A stretch of DNA of 64,000 bases, from contig NZ_CP063311.1 in NCBI RefSeq assembly GCF_015245355.1, positions 3,801,179-3,865,178 on the forward strand. Reading direction: 5' to 3'. The notes under the pieces are model-generated. The model did no database searches. It was not told the origin of the DNA and worked only from the letters and a program-made list of their open reading frames with translations. The translations under genes were made by a program, and so were the position numbers. The DNA is from Anabaenopsis elenkinii CCIBt3563. GTDB taxonomy: Bacteria > Cyanobacteriota > Cyanobacteriia > Cyanobacteriales > Nostocaceae. Position 1 is the stretch's first letter. Each line of letters opens with the position of its first letter. Below, piece after piece: positions 26,863-34,608 of this stretch.

Positions 26863-27564
26863 ATGAACCAGTTACCCCCGCAGGATTTGCTAAACACTAT
26901 TTATGAGCAACTATTACCTAGCTTACAAATTGAAAGTGTCAATCCCCGTAATCCTATCAAGGTAAGGTATCTACCACAACCCTGGCGCCTGCTTGGTAAA
27001 GGGAATTATGCAGCAGTTGTTTATCATCCTCATCACTCAGATTTAGTCGTCAAAATTTATGCCCCTAATCGCCCAGGCTTTGCAGAGGAAATAGAGGTCT
27101 ATCGTCTTTTGGGTTCTCACCCAGCTTTCTCTGAATGTTTATATGCCAAAGATAACTTTTTGGTCTTGAAACGGCTTTATGGCACAACTTTGTACGACTG
27201 TCTACACCTGGGATTATCTATTCCCAAACAAGTCATACGGGATATTGACCAGGCTCTTGAATATGCTCAAAGTCGTGGACTACGACCCCATGATGTCCAC
27301 GGTCGTAATGTGATGATGTACCAGGGTAGAGGATTAGTAGTAGATATCTCAGATTTCCTACATCAAGAACCATGCTCAAAGTGGAATGACCTCAAAACGG
27401 CTTATTACTGGTTTTATCTCCCTGTATTATCCCCATTACGACTGCGGATACCATACTCTACATTAGATATGATTCGTAAATCCTATCGTCTACTAAGTGC
27501 TGTGAGAACTTCCTGTCGTCAATTACTCCTGAGATTACCTCAGTGGAAATTTTTTAAACCTTAA
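26863..27564 (+). CDS. Atypical protein kinase-like protein
   Basis: 233 residues. A kinase-like N-lobe is visible: 'LLGKGNYAAVVY' (43-54) as glycine loop and Lys64 in 'VVKIY'. The catalytic loop is 'PHDVHGRN' (142-149), which gives D-x-H-x-x-x-N as in APH/ABC1-type small-molecule kinases rather than HRDxK. The metal-binding region is 'VVDISDF' (159-165). The C-lobe is short, and the tail is Arg-rich. It is divergent from egtD (280-nt gap) and its stop overlaps that of egtB by 4 nt. Substrate unknown. Confidence 0.75.
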   Translation: MNQLPPQDLLNTIYEQLLPSLQIESVNPRNPIKVRYLPQPWRLLGKGNYAAVVYHPHHSDLVVKIYAPNRPGFAEEIEVYRLLGSHPAFSECLYAKDNFLVLKRLYGTTLYDCLHLGLSIPKQVIRDIDQALEYAQSRGLRPHDVHGRNVMMYQGRGLVVDISDFLHQEPCSKWNDLKTAYYWFYLPVLSPLRLRIPYSTLDMIRKSYRLLSAVRTSCRQLLLRLPQWKFFKP

Positions 27565-28802
27565 CTAGTAGCACAGCGAAACCCAGCAAAAATTTGTCGT
27601 ACATGGGGATGATACCAGTTGCGAAAACTAGCACGTAGTCCCCAAGGGCGTGTAGCCCAACTCCCGCCTTTTAAAACCCGGTGCTGCTGGTCAAAATAAA
27701 CCTGGGAGTAGCCAATGTAAGGGTAGCTCTGGAAACCTTTATAACCATCAAACCAGGTATCAGTCCACTCCCAAACATTACCGAGAGTGTCGTATAATCC
27801 ATAATTACTTTGCCCCTGGGGGTAGGCATTGACTGGTGTGGTCTCACCAATGGAGCGATCGCAGTTACAATATTCAGAACTGGGGAATTCATCCCCCCAA
27901 GGATAAACCCGACTATACCCAGCTTCTGCATCCCAACTCGCTGCTTTTTCCCACTCCGCTTCTGTAGGTAGCCGTTTCCCTACAAATCGGGAATAGGCTT
28001 CGGCTTCATACCAACTGACACCACAAACTGGATGATCATCTCCATGGCGATCGCCAGACCAGTATAATGGCTGAATCACCTGCTGAGTTTCTCGCCATTT
28101 CCACCCCGCTACTGACCACCATTGCGAATCATCATAACCCCCGGCTGCCATAAATAAGCGATACTGTCCACAAGTCACCGGATAGCGGTCAATATAATAA
28201 CTTTCTAAATATCTCTTATGGGCGGGTCGCTCATTATCCAGACCATATATATCATCACTTCCCTGTTCAAATTCACCTGCGGGGATGAGAATCATCTGGG
28301 TAATATTGCTGATTTCACCCCCGGAACTCATGTTTGTCATCTTCACCTTTTCCCGATTCATCAATTCCAGCACAAAGCTGATAATTTCACAGTGTTGGCT
28401 TTCATGTTGAATCAAAAAGCGCCAAAGACGTTCTTCTTTTTCAATGTCAATCACTTCCAGGCGTTGCAAAACCTGTTTTCTTACCTTCTCCAAGAAATAA
28501 AGTGTTTCCTGTATATGGGGTAACTGCACACGTTCTGATTTAGGTAAACCATCAGCTGCAAATAGTTTGCGGTATTGGGGGAAAGGACAAGGGAGACCCC
28601 CGCTATGTTCTAGTAACCATAAAGACTCAGTAAAGCCAATATGCCCTAAGTGCCAACCCACAGGACTAAAATCAGGATGAGGTTGATTACAAAATGTCGA
28701 TTCCTCCATACCCTCAAACAGGGTTTGGGTTTTAAGGCGACATTCCACCAAAGCGTTAAAAATAGCCTCTTTGACATTAGATTGATTTAATCTGGATATC
28801 AC
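27561..28802 (-). CDS. egtB: Ergothioneine biosynthesis protein EgtB (hercynylcysteine sulfoxide synthase family)
   Basis: 413 residues from GTG 28802, which has gagaag ribosome site and overlaps the end of egtC by 26 nt. The longer open frame to 28877 lies inside egtC. An N-terminal DinB-like domain carries iron ligands 'HLGHIG' and 'HESQHCE'. The C-terminal FGE-sulfatase domain has 'GNVWEWTDTWFDGY' and ends 'FAGFRCA'. It is a non-haem iron enzyme that joins sulfur donor to hercynine. Donor choice (gamma-Glu-Cys or Cys) cannot be read here; the presence of egtC favours gamma-Glu-Cys. Confidence 0.94.
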   Translation of the reverse strand: MISRLNQSNVKEAIFNALVECRLKTQTLFEGMEESTFCNQPHPDFSPVGWHLGHIGFTESLWLLEHSGGLPCPFPQYRKLFAADGLPKSERVQLPHIQETLYFLEKVRKQVLQRLEVIDIEKEERLWRFLIQHESQHCEIISFVLELMNREKVKMTNMSSGGEISNITQMILIPAGEFEQGSDDIYGLDNERPAHKRYLESYYIDRYPVTCGQYRLFMAAGGYDDSQWWSVAGWKWRETQQVIQPLYWSGDRHGDDHPVCGVSWYEAEAYSRFVGKRLPTEAEWEKAASWDAEAGYSRVYPWGDEFPSSEYCNCDRSIGETTPVNAYPQGQSNYGLYDTLGNVWEWTDTWFDGYKGFQSYPYIGYSQVYFDQQHRVLKGGSWATRPWGLRASFRNWYHPHVRQIFAGFRCATS

Positions 28803-29565
28803 GGTCTTCTCCCACACTGATAATGCTATTTTCTGGACAAGTAGTCCAATTACCAGTAAATAATGGTTCGGAGGCAATAATTACAGATTGGGGAAAATTA
28901 AGGTCATCTTTGAGCCAATAGAGAGATGGTGCTGGGGTACTACTAGAAAAGCGCGAAGCAATCAAACGATGTCCATCACTCAAGACTATGTTGGCGGAAA
29001 CCGTTACTTGATGGATTTTTGCCATTTCTAATAAGATGACTAAGGTACTGTGTAAAGCATCTTCGGGAGGTAGCTGTTGATTGATTTGACCCTGAGACAG
29101 TAGCAGGGCAAAAATATGTTCTGAGTCCGTACTACCATTAATTTTGTCGTAAAAATCAGGGGTTAATTGATTACGGATTTTTCGGTATACTGATTGGCGG
29201 AAGTTCTCAATATATCCATTGTGAATAAATAGCTGTTGTTGATGGTGGAAGGGCTGACAATTGGCAAAATCTAGGGCTTGTCCCGGTGTGGCGCTGCGAA
29301 TATAAGCTAGTATACATTGAGATTCTACATAACGGCTCAGATGGGGCAGGTTTAAATCATTCCAGATGGGTAGGGTATTTCTGTAGGTAAATGGGGGGGT
29401 ATCTTTTTGGCGATGATACCAACCTATACCAAAGCCATCTGCATTTACTACCCCAGCGGTCATTTCCCGGGGTTGGTAACTCTGAACTATTAAGGAATGT
29501 TCTGGTTTATACAATATGTCTTCTAGGGTGACGGGTTTACCTAGGTAGGCAAGTAAGCGGCACAT
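28777..29565 (-). CDS. egtC: Ergothioneine biosynthesis amidohydrolase EgtC
   Basis: 262 residues. The class II glutamine amidotransferase-type Ntn fold begins MCRLLAYLG with nucleophile Cys2. 'ADGFGIGWYH', 'SQCILAYIRSATPGQ' and 'FIHNGYIENF' are the glutaminase-domain signatures. EgtC removes glutamate from gamma-glutamyl-hercynylcysteine sulfoxide. It overlaps egtB by 26 nt, so translation is probably coupled. Confidence 0.93.
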   Translation of the reverse strand: MCRLLAYLGKPVTLEDILYKPEHSLIVQSYQPREMTAGVVNADGFGIGWYHRQKDTPPFTYRNTLPIWNDLNLPHLSRYVESQCILAYIRSATPGQALDFANCQPFHHQQQLFIHNGYIENFRQSVYRKIRNQLTPDFYDKINGSTDSEHIFALLLSQGQINQQLPPEDALHSTLVILLEMAKIHQVTVSANIVLSDGHRLIASRFSSSTPAPSLYWLKDDLNFPQSVIIASEPLFTGNWTTCPENSIISVGEDRDIQIKSI

Positions 29566-29700
29566 AGGGCAATTTTACTCTATAATAGCTAATTTTGCTC
29601 TATTCTATCCCTTTGACTACCCTAGCTTCCAATGTCGCGAACTAATTAAACGCTAAAGTTCACCAATCACAAGCACTATGGATGTGCCCACAACTACACG

Positions 29701-30255
29701 CACCCAGTCCATGAAAGATATCAGTTACCTAAAAATCAAAAAACTTCTAGAAAAATAGAAGCACTGATACTCAAACGTAATAACAAGGTGGATTATTACC
29801 TCCACACAGCTACTAGATTTATTGTTAATCAGCTAGTCAGACAAAACATCACGCATTTGATTATAGGTAAAAACGAGAATTGGAAGCAAAGCATTAACTT
29901 GGGAAGTAAGACCAATCAAAACTTTACTAATATTCCCCATGCTCGATTTATCCAGCAACTAGAATATAAAGCTAAACTCGCTGGAATCAAGGTGCAAACC
30001 AATGAAGAGAGCTACACTTCAAAATGTAGTTTTCTAGATTTTGAACCTATCAAAAAGCATGAACACTATTTAGGTAAAAGAATCAACAGAGGTTTATTTA
30101 GGTCTAAGTCTGGGAAAATATATTCAACAGACTTGAATGGTTCCCTAAATATATTAAGAAAGGTAGCTGGGGACTCTATCTTTGATGGAAACTCAGTAGA
30201 GAGGCTTGTAGTTAGCCCAGTAAGGTTTAGACCTTACCAAGCTAAAAATATTTGA
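29701..30255 (+). pseudogene. tnpB fragment (3' half of an IS200/IS605-type transposase gene)
   Basis: The open frame reads from 29701 ('VHERYQLPKNQKTSRKIEAL') through 'TRFIVNQLVRQNITHLIIGKN' to a Zn-ribbon-like 'YTSKCSFLDF' and 'KIYSTDLNGSLNIL'. These match the middle and C-terminal part of TnpB of the IS891/IS1341 type. The N-terminal half is missing and the frame is closed by TAA at 29647. Only one of the two CXXC pairs is plain. It has no start near the break and is a decayed copy. Confidence 0.85.
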
Positions 30256-30286
30256 CTATATTTTTAGTAACTATAATCCTAGATAT

Positions 30287-30889
30287 TCAACAGTAAGACC
30301 TGATCATGTCTGCTAAACCGTTGACAGTGATACCATTGCCCACAGCTGCTATTTTCCATTCATTATTGTGTCGATATACTTCCGCCAATATCATTCCTGT
30401 CCTACCCTGATAATCTCTACCTGAGAGGTTATATCTAGCCAGTTCTTTGTTATTATCTGCATTGACTAAACGCACAAAAGCATTTTCAACTTGGCTAAAG
30501 TCCTGTTTACGGCGAACGCATTCATAAATATTGATTACGAACACCAATTTAGCAATCTGGATTGGTATCCGAGGTAAGTCAACAATAATTACCTCATCAT
30601 CTCCATCACCTGCGCCAGTTAAGTTATCCCCTGTATGAATGATGGCTTTTGACGAATGCTGAAGATTCCCAAAGTAGACAATATTTTCTTTACTGGTTAA
30701 CTTACCATTGGCATCTAGGCAAATTACAGAAGCATCCAAATCATACTGAGCACCACCTGCAAAGTTACTTAAAAACCCACCGCTGGATGTTTTTGCTACA
30801 TCCCAGCCCAGTCCACACATCAACTTGGTGAGGGTGGGAGCTTCCTTAGATAGAGAAATTCTCTGTCCTTTTTGTAAGTTAATTCCCAT
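30287..30889 (-). CDS. terD: TerD family calcium-binding stress protein
   Basis: 200 residues. It keeps the TerD pattern: N-terminal 'KGQRISLSKEAPTL', 'GLGWDV', 'YDLDASVICLD', the acidic calcium site 'TGDNLTGAGDGDDE', and 'FVRLVNADNNKELARYNLSG'. It follows the second terD gene by 10 nt on the same strand, likely one operon. TerD proteins take part in tellurite and general stress responses. No terB, terC or terZ is close. The exact role here is unknown. Confidence 0.9.
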   Translation of the reverse strand: MGINLQKGQRISLSKEAPTLTKLMCGLGWDVAKTSSGGFLSNFAGGAQYDLDASVICLDANGKLTSKENIVYFGNLQHSSKAIIHTGDNLTGAGDGDDEVIIVDLPRIPIQIAKLVFVINIYECVRRKQDFSQVENAFVRLVNADNNKELARYNLSGRDYQGRTGMILAEVYRHNNEWKIAAVGNGITVNGLADMIRSYC

Positions 30890-30899
30890 ATCTCATCTC

Positions 30900-31475
30900 C
30901 TAGCTATAACGATCTAATAATGCTTGTAAGCCACCTTGATAACCAGAGCCAACTGCATTTAAACGCCACTCTCCATCTTTGCGATAGATTTCAGCCATAA
31001 TTAATGCAGTTTCAATAGAGTAATCCTCAACTAAGTCGTATCTAACTACTTCTTGATTAGTCTGAGCATTAACGATACGAACAAAAGCATTTTGAACCTG
31101 ACCAAAGTTTTGACCTCGTTTTCCGGCTTCATGAATAGTTACCGTAATCACAATTTTTTGAATATCAGCGGGAACCTTTTGCAGACTAATCTTGATGACT
31201 TCATCATCACCATCACCAGCACCTGTAAGATTATCCCCTGTGTGTTCTACTGACTTGCTTGCATCTGGACTGGTCAGGTTATTGTAAAAAATAAAGTGGT
31301 TGTCAGATATCAACTTTTCGTTACTGCTGAGTAGAAAAGCTGATGCGTCTAGGTCAAAGTCATAGCCAGTGTCCGTTGGTTTGATATCCCACCCCAAACC
31401 AACAAATACCTCCGTAAGTCCCGGCGCAACTTTTTCTAGTGAAACGCGTTGTCCTTTTGTTAACGTAACTGCCAT
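30900..31475 (-). CDS. terD: TerD family protein (paralogue)
   Basis: 191 residues, clearly related to the gene downstream of it (30287). The motifs are 'KGQRVSLEKVAPGL', 'GLGWDIKPTDTGYDFDLDASAF', 'TGDNLTGAGDGDDE', and 'FVRIVNAQTNQEVVRYDL'. ATG is preceded by aggagacc (ribosome site). Two copies in tandem suggest local duplication. The stronger upstream spacing makes this the first gene of the pair. Confidence 0.92.
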   Translation of the reverse strand: MAVTLTKGQRVSLEKVAPGLTEVFVGLGWDIKPTDTGYDFDLDASAFLLSSNEKLISDNHFIFYNNLTSPDASKSVEHTGDNLTGAGDGDDEVIKISLQKVPADIQKIVITVTIHEAGKRGQNFGQVQNAFVRIVNAQTNQEVVRYDLVEDYSIETALIMAEIYRKDGEWRLNAVGSGYQGGLQALLDRYS

Positions 31476-31529
31476 CTTTTTGGTCTCCTGAAATTCAACT
31501 TTGAACGAATAAATTTGTACAGTGCCTAA

Positions 31530-31777
31530 GAGGTTGTTTGGAAAGTCATGATTAGTGTATCAACTATTGCTTGACCCCACCCTAACCCTCCCCTTGTAAG
31601 GGGAGGGGACTGGATTTTATTGTTTTTTGTGCGGTCGGTGAGCGAAGTCGATAGCGATAGCGTGGCGTTAGCCATACCGTGTTCCCCAATCCTTCCCAAT
31701 CCTTGCTGTTCCCTGTTCCGGTGTTCCCCATTCCCTAAGATAAAAATTACCTGCTGAAAACTTATCAAACATCCTCT
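31530..31777. repeat. Non-coding repeat element with inverted ends (copy 2)
   Basis: 248 nt. It begins agaggttgtttggaaagt and ends acttatcaaacatcctct. The first about 75 nt match the inverse of the right end of copy 1 (39-462), and the last about 60 nt match the inverse of its left end. Inner short gggaaca/ttccctgttcc blocks are shared. No reading frame of merit. It lies just upstream of the terD pair. Confidence 0.7.
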
Positions 31778-32104
31778 GAAAGTTTTGGATGAAATGTATC
31801 ATAATCAACAGAATTATTTTTTACAAGTAAGAGTATTGTATAAATATCATCATCTATCCAAAGATAGATATTTAACCAAGTTTCGTTTCAAATTCAATCA
31901 TAATTACCGTAAAATTATAATTTTTGGATAAATTCCATACTAAATATTTATAACACTAAAAAATATACTTATTTATACTCAAATTACCTTAGTAGTATTT
32001 AAGTAATGTTGTTATCTATCCTAGGGTAGATTTTTGAGAAATTATCAGTGAGGAAAGGGAACAGGGAACAGAAATTGTTCAGAAATCAAATAGGAGTCCT
32101 ATAA

Positions 32105-32291
32105 ATGATATTGAAATGTGATCGCCTTCACCTATACCAAAATAATCACCCCGGTGGTCTTTATCAGCAAAGATGTTACTTCCGGTCAAGCCAAACATCT
32201 GGGCTTGGGTCAACAATTTAACAATAGTTCTGTGGTTTTTGCCAAATTGGGAACAGTCGTATTTATCAAACTTGACACTCCGTTAACCTAA
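32105..32291 (+). pseudogene. Broken small gene, possibly beta/gamma-crystallin-like
   Basis: Two overlapping short frames. From ATG 32105, after an aggagt ribosome site, one frame gives 'DRLHLYQNNHPGG', then fails. A frame offset by one base continues 'VFISKDVTSGQAKHLGLGQQFNNSSV' (shown here as one 26-residue signature in two parts: VFISKDVTSG and QAKHLGLGQQFNNSSV) and ends at TAA 32291. Joined at the frameshift, the order Tyr-rich strand, Gly-Gly, Asn-Asn-Ser-Ser looks like a crystallin-type repeat. This is a reading by eye only. The gap also includes 31778-32104, AT-rich with nothing clear. Confidence 0.3.
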
Positions 32292-32325
32292 AGGTACGGA
32301 TATTATAGTTTCAACGTATTACACA

Positions 32326-32925
32326 CTATCTATGACAAACGTCTGTTGAGGTTTCTGGGGTCAGGGTTAAACCGTGATAGACCTTTTCAATGGGGAAATT
32401 GAGGTTAATACTTTGGAGTTCGATAGTGTCACCTGCTTTGTAGTTGATAATCAACCAGTCTCCTGCATCATTTTTGTGATAAAGGTCAACTTCTATGCTG
32501 GTAGAACTGACTAGGAGATAATCTATTAAAGCTGGGTTTTGGCGGTACATTCGGAATTTACCGCCTCTGTCGTAGGCCTCGGTAGTTTTTGAAAGAACTT
32601 CAACAATTAAACAGGGGTAGGTAATATATTGGCTGGTGGTTTTGTCCCGGTCGTCGCAGGTAACGCTAGCATCTGGGTAAGTGTAGTTATTAGTATTGAC
32701 AATATTAACTTTTATATCAGAATTTCCAGTGATACAGTCTGTATTTTCTAGGTGTCTGTCAAACATAGCAGTAAAGCGGATGGCGATCCGTCCATGATTG
32801 ACGCTACCACCTGTCATAGCATAAATTTGACCGTCAATCAGTTCGTGTTTTTCTAGTTGCTGTTCTTCCCAGGTGAAATATTCTTTGGGGGTTAAGTTTG
32901 TGGGTTGGTCTTTGGCTGCGATCAT
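32326..32925 (-). CDS. Uma2 family endonuclease-fold protein
   Basis: 199 residues from ATG 32925 (the frame stays open to 33132, but that part has no homology look). It has the family pattern 'LTPKEYFTWEEQQLEKHELIDGQIYAM', then 'GNSDIKVNI', catalytic 'YPDASVTCDD' and 'LIVEVLSKTTEAYDRGGKF' (PD-(D/E)xK-like core), and 'DYLLVSS'. Uma2 proteins are very abundant in cyanobacteria and their targets are unknown. A second, broken Uma2 copy lies at 41133. Confidence 0.9.
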   Translation of the reverse strand: MIAAKDQPTNLTPKEYFTWEEQQLEKHELIDGQIYAMTGGSVNHGRIAIRFTAMFDRHLENTDCITGNSDIKVNIVNTNNYTYPDASVTCDDRDKTTSQYITYPCLIVEVLSKTTEAYDRGGKFRMYRQNPALIDYLLVSSTSIEVDLYHKNDAGDWLIINYKAGDTIELQSINLNFPIEKVYHGLTLTPETSTDVCHR

Positions 32926-33201
32926 TTTCTTCAGGCGATGGGTAATTGGTAATACTTTTATTTTACTGATGTAGTGATGAGAGGGTAATAGCAGCGATCG
33001 CGGGTTACTCAAGGGAGAAGTTGACCAACTCTTCCATGAACTGGGTAAAATTGGTAATGTATTCTGGGAATGACCCCATGGACTGAAGTGGGCTAAAATA
33101 TGCTGCCTAACAAGAAAACCAACACCATACAATCATAGAAAGTCAATGCGATCGCTATGTATTATATTTACATTATTTTTTATCTGAGTTAGATACAAAA
33201 T

Positions 33202-33226
33202 TGCGGGCAGGATGCCCACCCCACAA
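33202..33226. repeat. 'tgcccaccccac' hairpin repeat (inverse copy)
   Basis: Inverse copy of the interspersed palindrome also seen at 12376-12400 and 34563-34592 (gcgggcaggatgcccacccca). Rest of the gap 32926-33458 contains the gene remnant listed separately. Confidence 0.75.
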
Positions 33227-33255
33227 GATTTATAATATTAAGGTATGTACTTTAT

Positions 33256-33462
33256 TTACTTGAAAAGTGCTGTATAATTTCGGTTAATTATGCGATCGAC
33301 CGTCAAGTTACAGAGTATTTAGCAGAAGATGTAAATATCCCCATCACGGTAGATTTAATTGATCAAGCTAAAGATATTTTAATTGAAAGTCAAGACACCT
33401 ATTTCTCTAGGTTAGAGAATGTTTTAAAAGTGAGGAGGATTGGTAAGAGAACTGACGACTAA
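33256..33462 (+). pseudogene. Remnant of an unknown gene, C-terminal part
   Basis: A frame without start codon reads 'NYAIDRQVTEYLAEDVNIPI' followed by 'TVDLIDQAKDILIESQDTYF' then 'LKVRRIGKRTDD' and TAA. Composition and codon use look like a real protein end, helical with basic tail. Its stop overlaps the stop of the convergent permease gene. I do not recognise the family. It could be the surviving 3' end of a gene cut by the repeat at 33202. Confidence 0.35.
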
Positions 33463-34484
33463 TAGCGAATCCGTGGGTCAACATAGGCGTTGAGAATGTC
33501 AATTAATATGCTGGCGGTAACCACAATTGCCCCAAAAAATACTAATATTCCCTGGACTGTGGGATAATCACGGTCAGAAATAGCTTGATAGAGACGATTG
33601 GCTAAACCAGGCCAAGAAAATGTCACCTCAGTTAAAATTGCACCCCCCAGGAGGGAAGCAAAAGTTAATCCTAACACTGTAATTACTGGGATGAGGGCAT
33701 TTTTTAGGGCATGGGAGACTAAAATCTTATTTTCATAGATTCCTCTGGCTCTAGCGGCTTCTACATAGTCGGCTTTGAGGGTTTGTGTCAGATTTACCCT
33801 GACAATGCGCTCAAAAATACCACTGAGTAATATTCCTAGGGTCAGGCTCGGCAGGGTCAAATGATGCACGGATATCAAAAACTGGGTAAAATTACCAGTC
33901 AGCAAACTATCAAGGGTATATAGCCCAGTGATAGACACAGGGGCGGGAAGATTAGGGGGAAACCGGTTAGAAGTAGGAAACCAACCCAATTGTACAGAAA
34001 AGATCAACTGTAACAACATTCCCGCCCAAAACATCGGCAGTGCGTAAGTAATAATACTGAATAACCGACCGCCTAGATCAAAGTAAGTACCCGGACGGGA
34101 GGCGGACAGGGTACCGGCGACAATACCGACTATCACTGCTACCGCCATACTGCATACCGCTAATTCTACAGTGGCTGGGAAATATTGCCTAATGATCTCC
34201 CATACATCCTGTCCCCGACTGGTTAGGGAGGTTCCTAAATCAAAGCGCAGTAAGTTGACTAGATAATTACCATACTGGAGCCACAGGGGAAGATTTAAAC
34301 CGAGTTGTTGGCGCAACTCTTCCTTAGCTGCTTCTGGCGCCCGTCCCCCCAGAATTGCATCTGCGGGGTCTCCCGGTGTAGCTCGGAGTAATAAAAAGAC
34401 GATAGTAATAATAGTTAACAGTTGCAGGGGTGCTAGGAGTAACCGAGAAGCAATGTAATATTGTAAAGCCTGGGAACGAGACAT
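33459..34484 (-). CDS. ABC transporter permease, peptide/nickel type (DppB family)
   Basis: 341 residues. An N-terminal membrane helix with 'FLLLRATPGDPADAILGGRAPEA' is followed by a periplasmic loop and five more helices. The permease-cytoplasmic signature is 'EAARARGIYENKILVSHALKNALIPV' (EAA loop). The last helix ends 'NAYVDPRIRY', the family end. It forms the channel with a DppC-like partner that is not seen in this window. The solute-binding protein gene lies 124 nt upstream on the same strand. Confidence 0.93.
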   Translation of the reverse strand: MSRSQALQYYIASRLLLAPLQLLTIITIVFLLLRATPGDPADAILGGRAPEAAKEELRQQLGLNLPLWLQYGNYLVNLLRFDLGTSLTSRGQDVWEIIRQYFPATVELAVCSMAVAVIVGIVAGTLSASRPGTYFDLGGRLFSIITYALPMFWAGMLLQLIFSVQLGWFPTSNRFPPNLPAPVSITGLYTLDSLLTGNFTQFLISVHHLTLPSLTLGILLSGIFERIVRVNLTQTLKADYVEAARARGIYENKILVSHALKNALIPVITVLGLTFASLLGGAILTEVTFSWPGLANRLYQAISDRDYPTVQGILVFFGAIVVTASILIDILNAYVDPRIRY

Positions 34485-34562
34485 ATTTTATGTGTAATTG
34501 TGCCGAGCATATCTCATAGCTGGCATTGACCAGCTATATAAACTTGATATCAGCTAAAACTC

Positions 34563-34592
34563 TTGTGGGGTGGGCATCCTTTACCCGCCCTA
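34563..34592. repeat. Interspersed palindrome, copy 4
   Basis: tgtggggtgggcatcctttacccgcccta, matching the units at 12376 and 33202. It lies between the permease and the binding-protein gene. Confidence 0.75.
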
Positions 34593-34608
34593 GTCACAAA
34601 TCGCGCTT

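Noticed and set aside
32926-33132. N-terminal extension of the Uma2 frame
   Set aside because: The 69 added codons lack Uma2 character, and ATG 32925 fits the family start.
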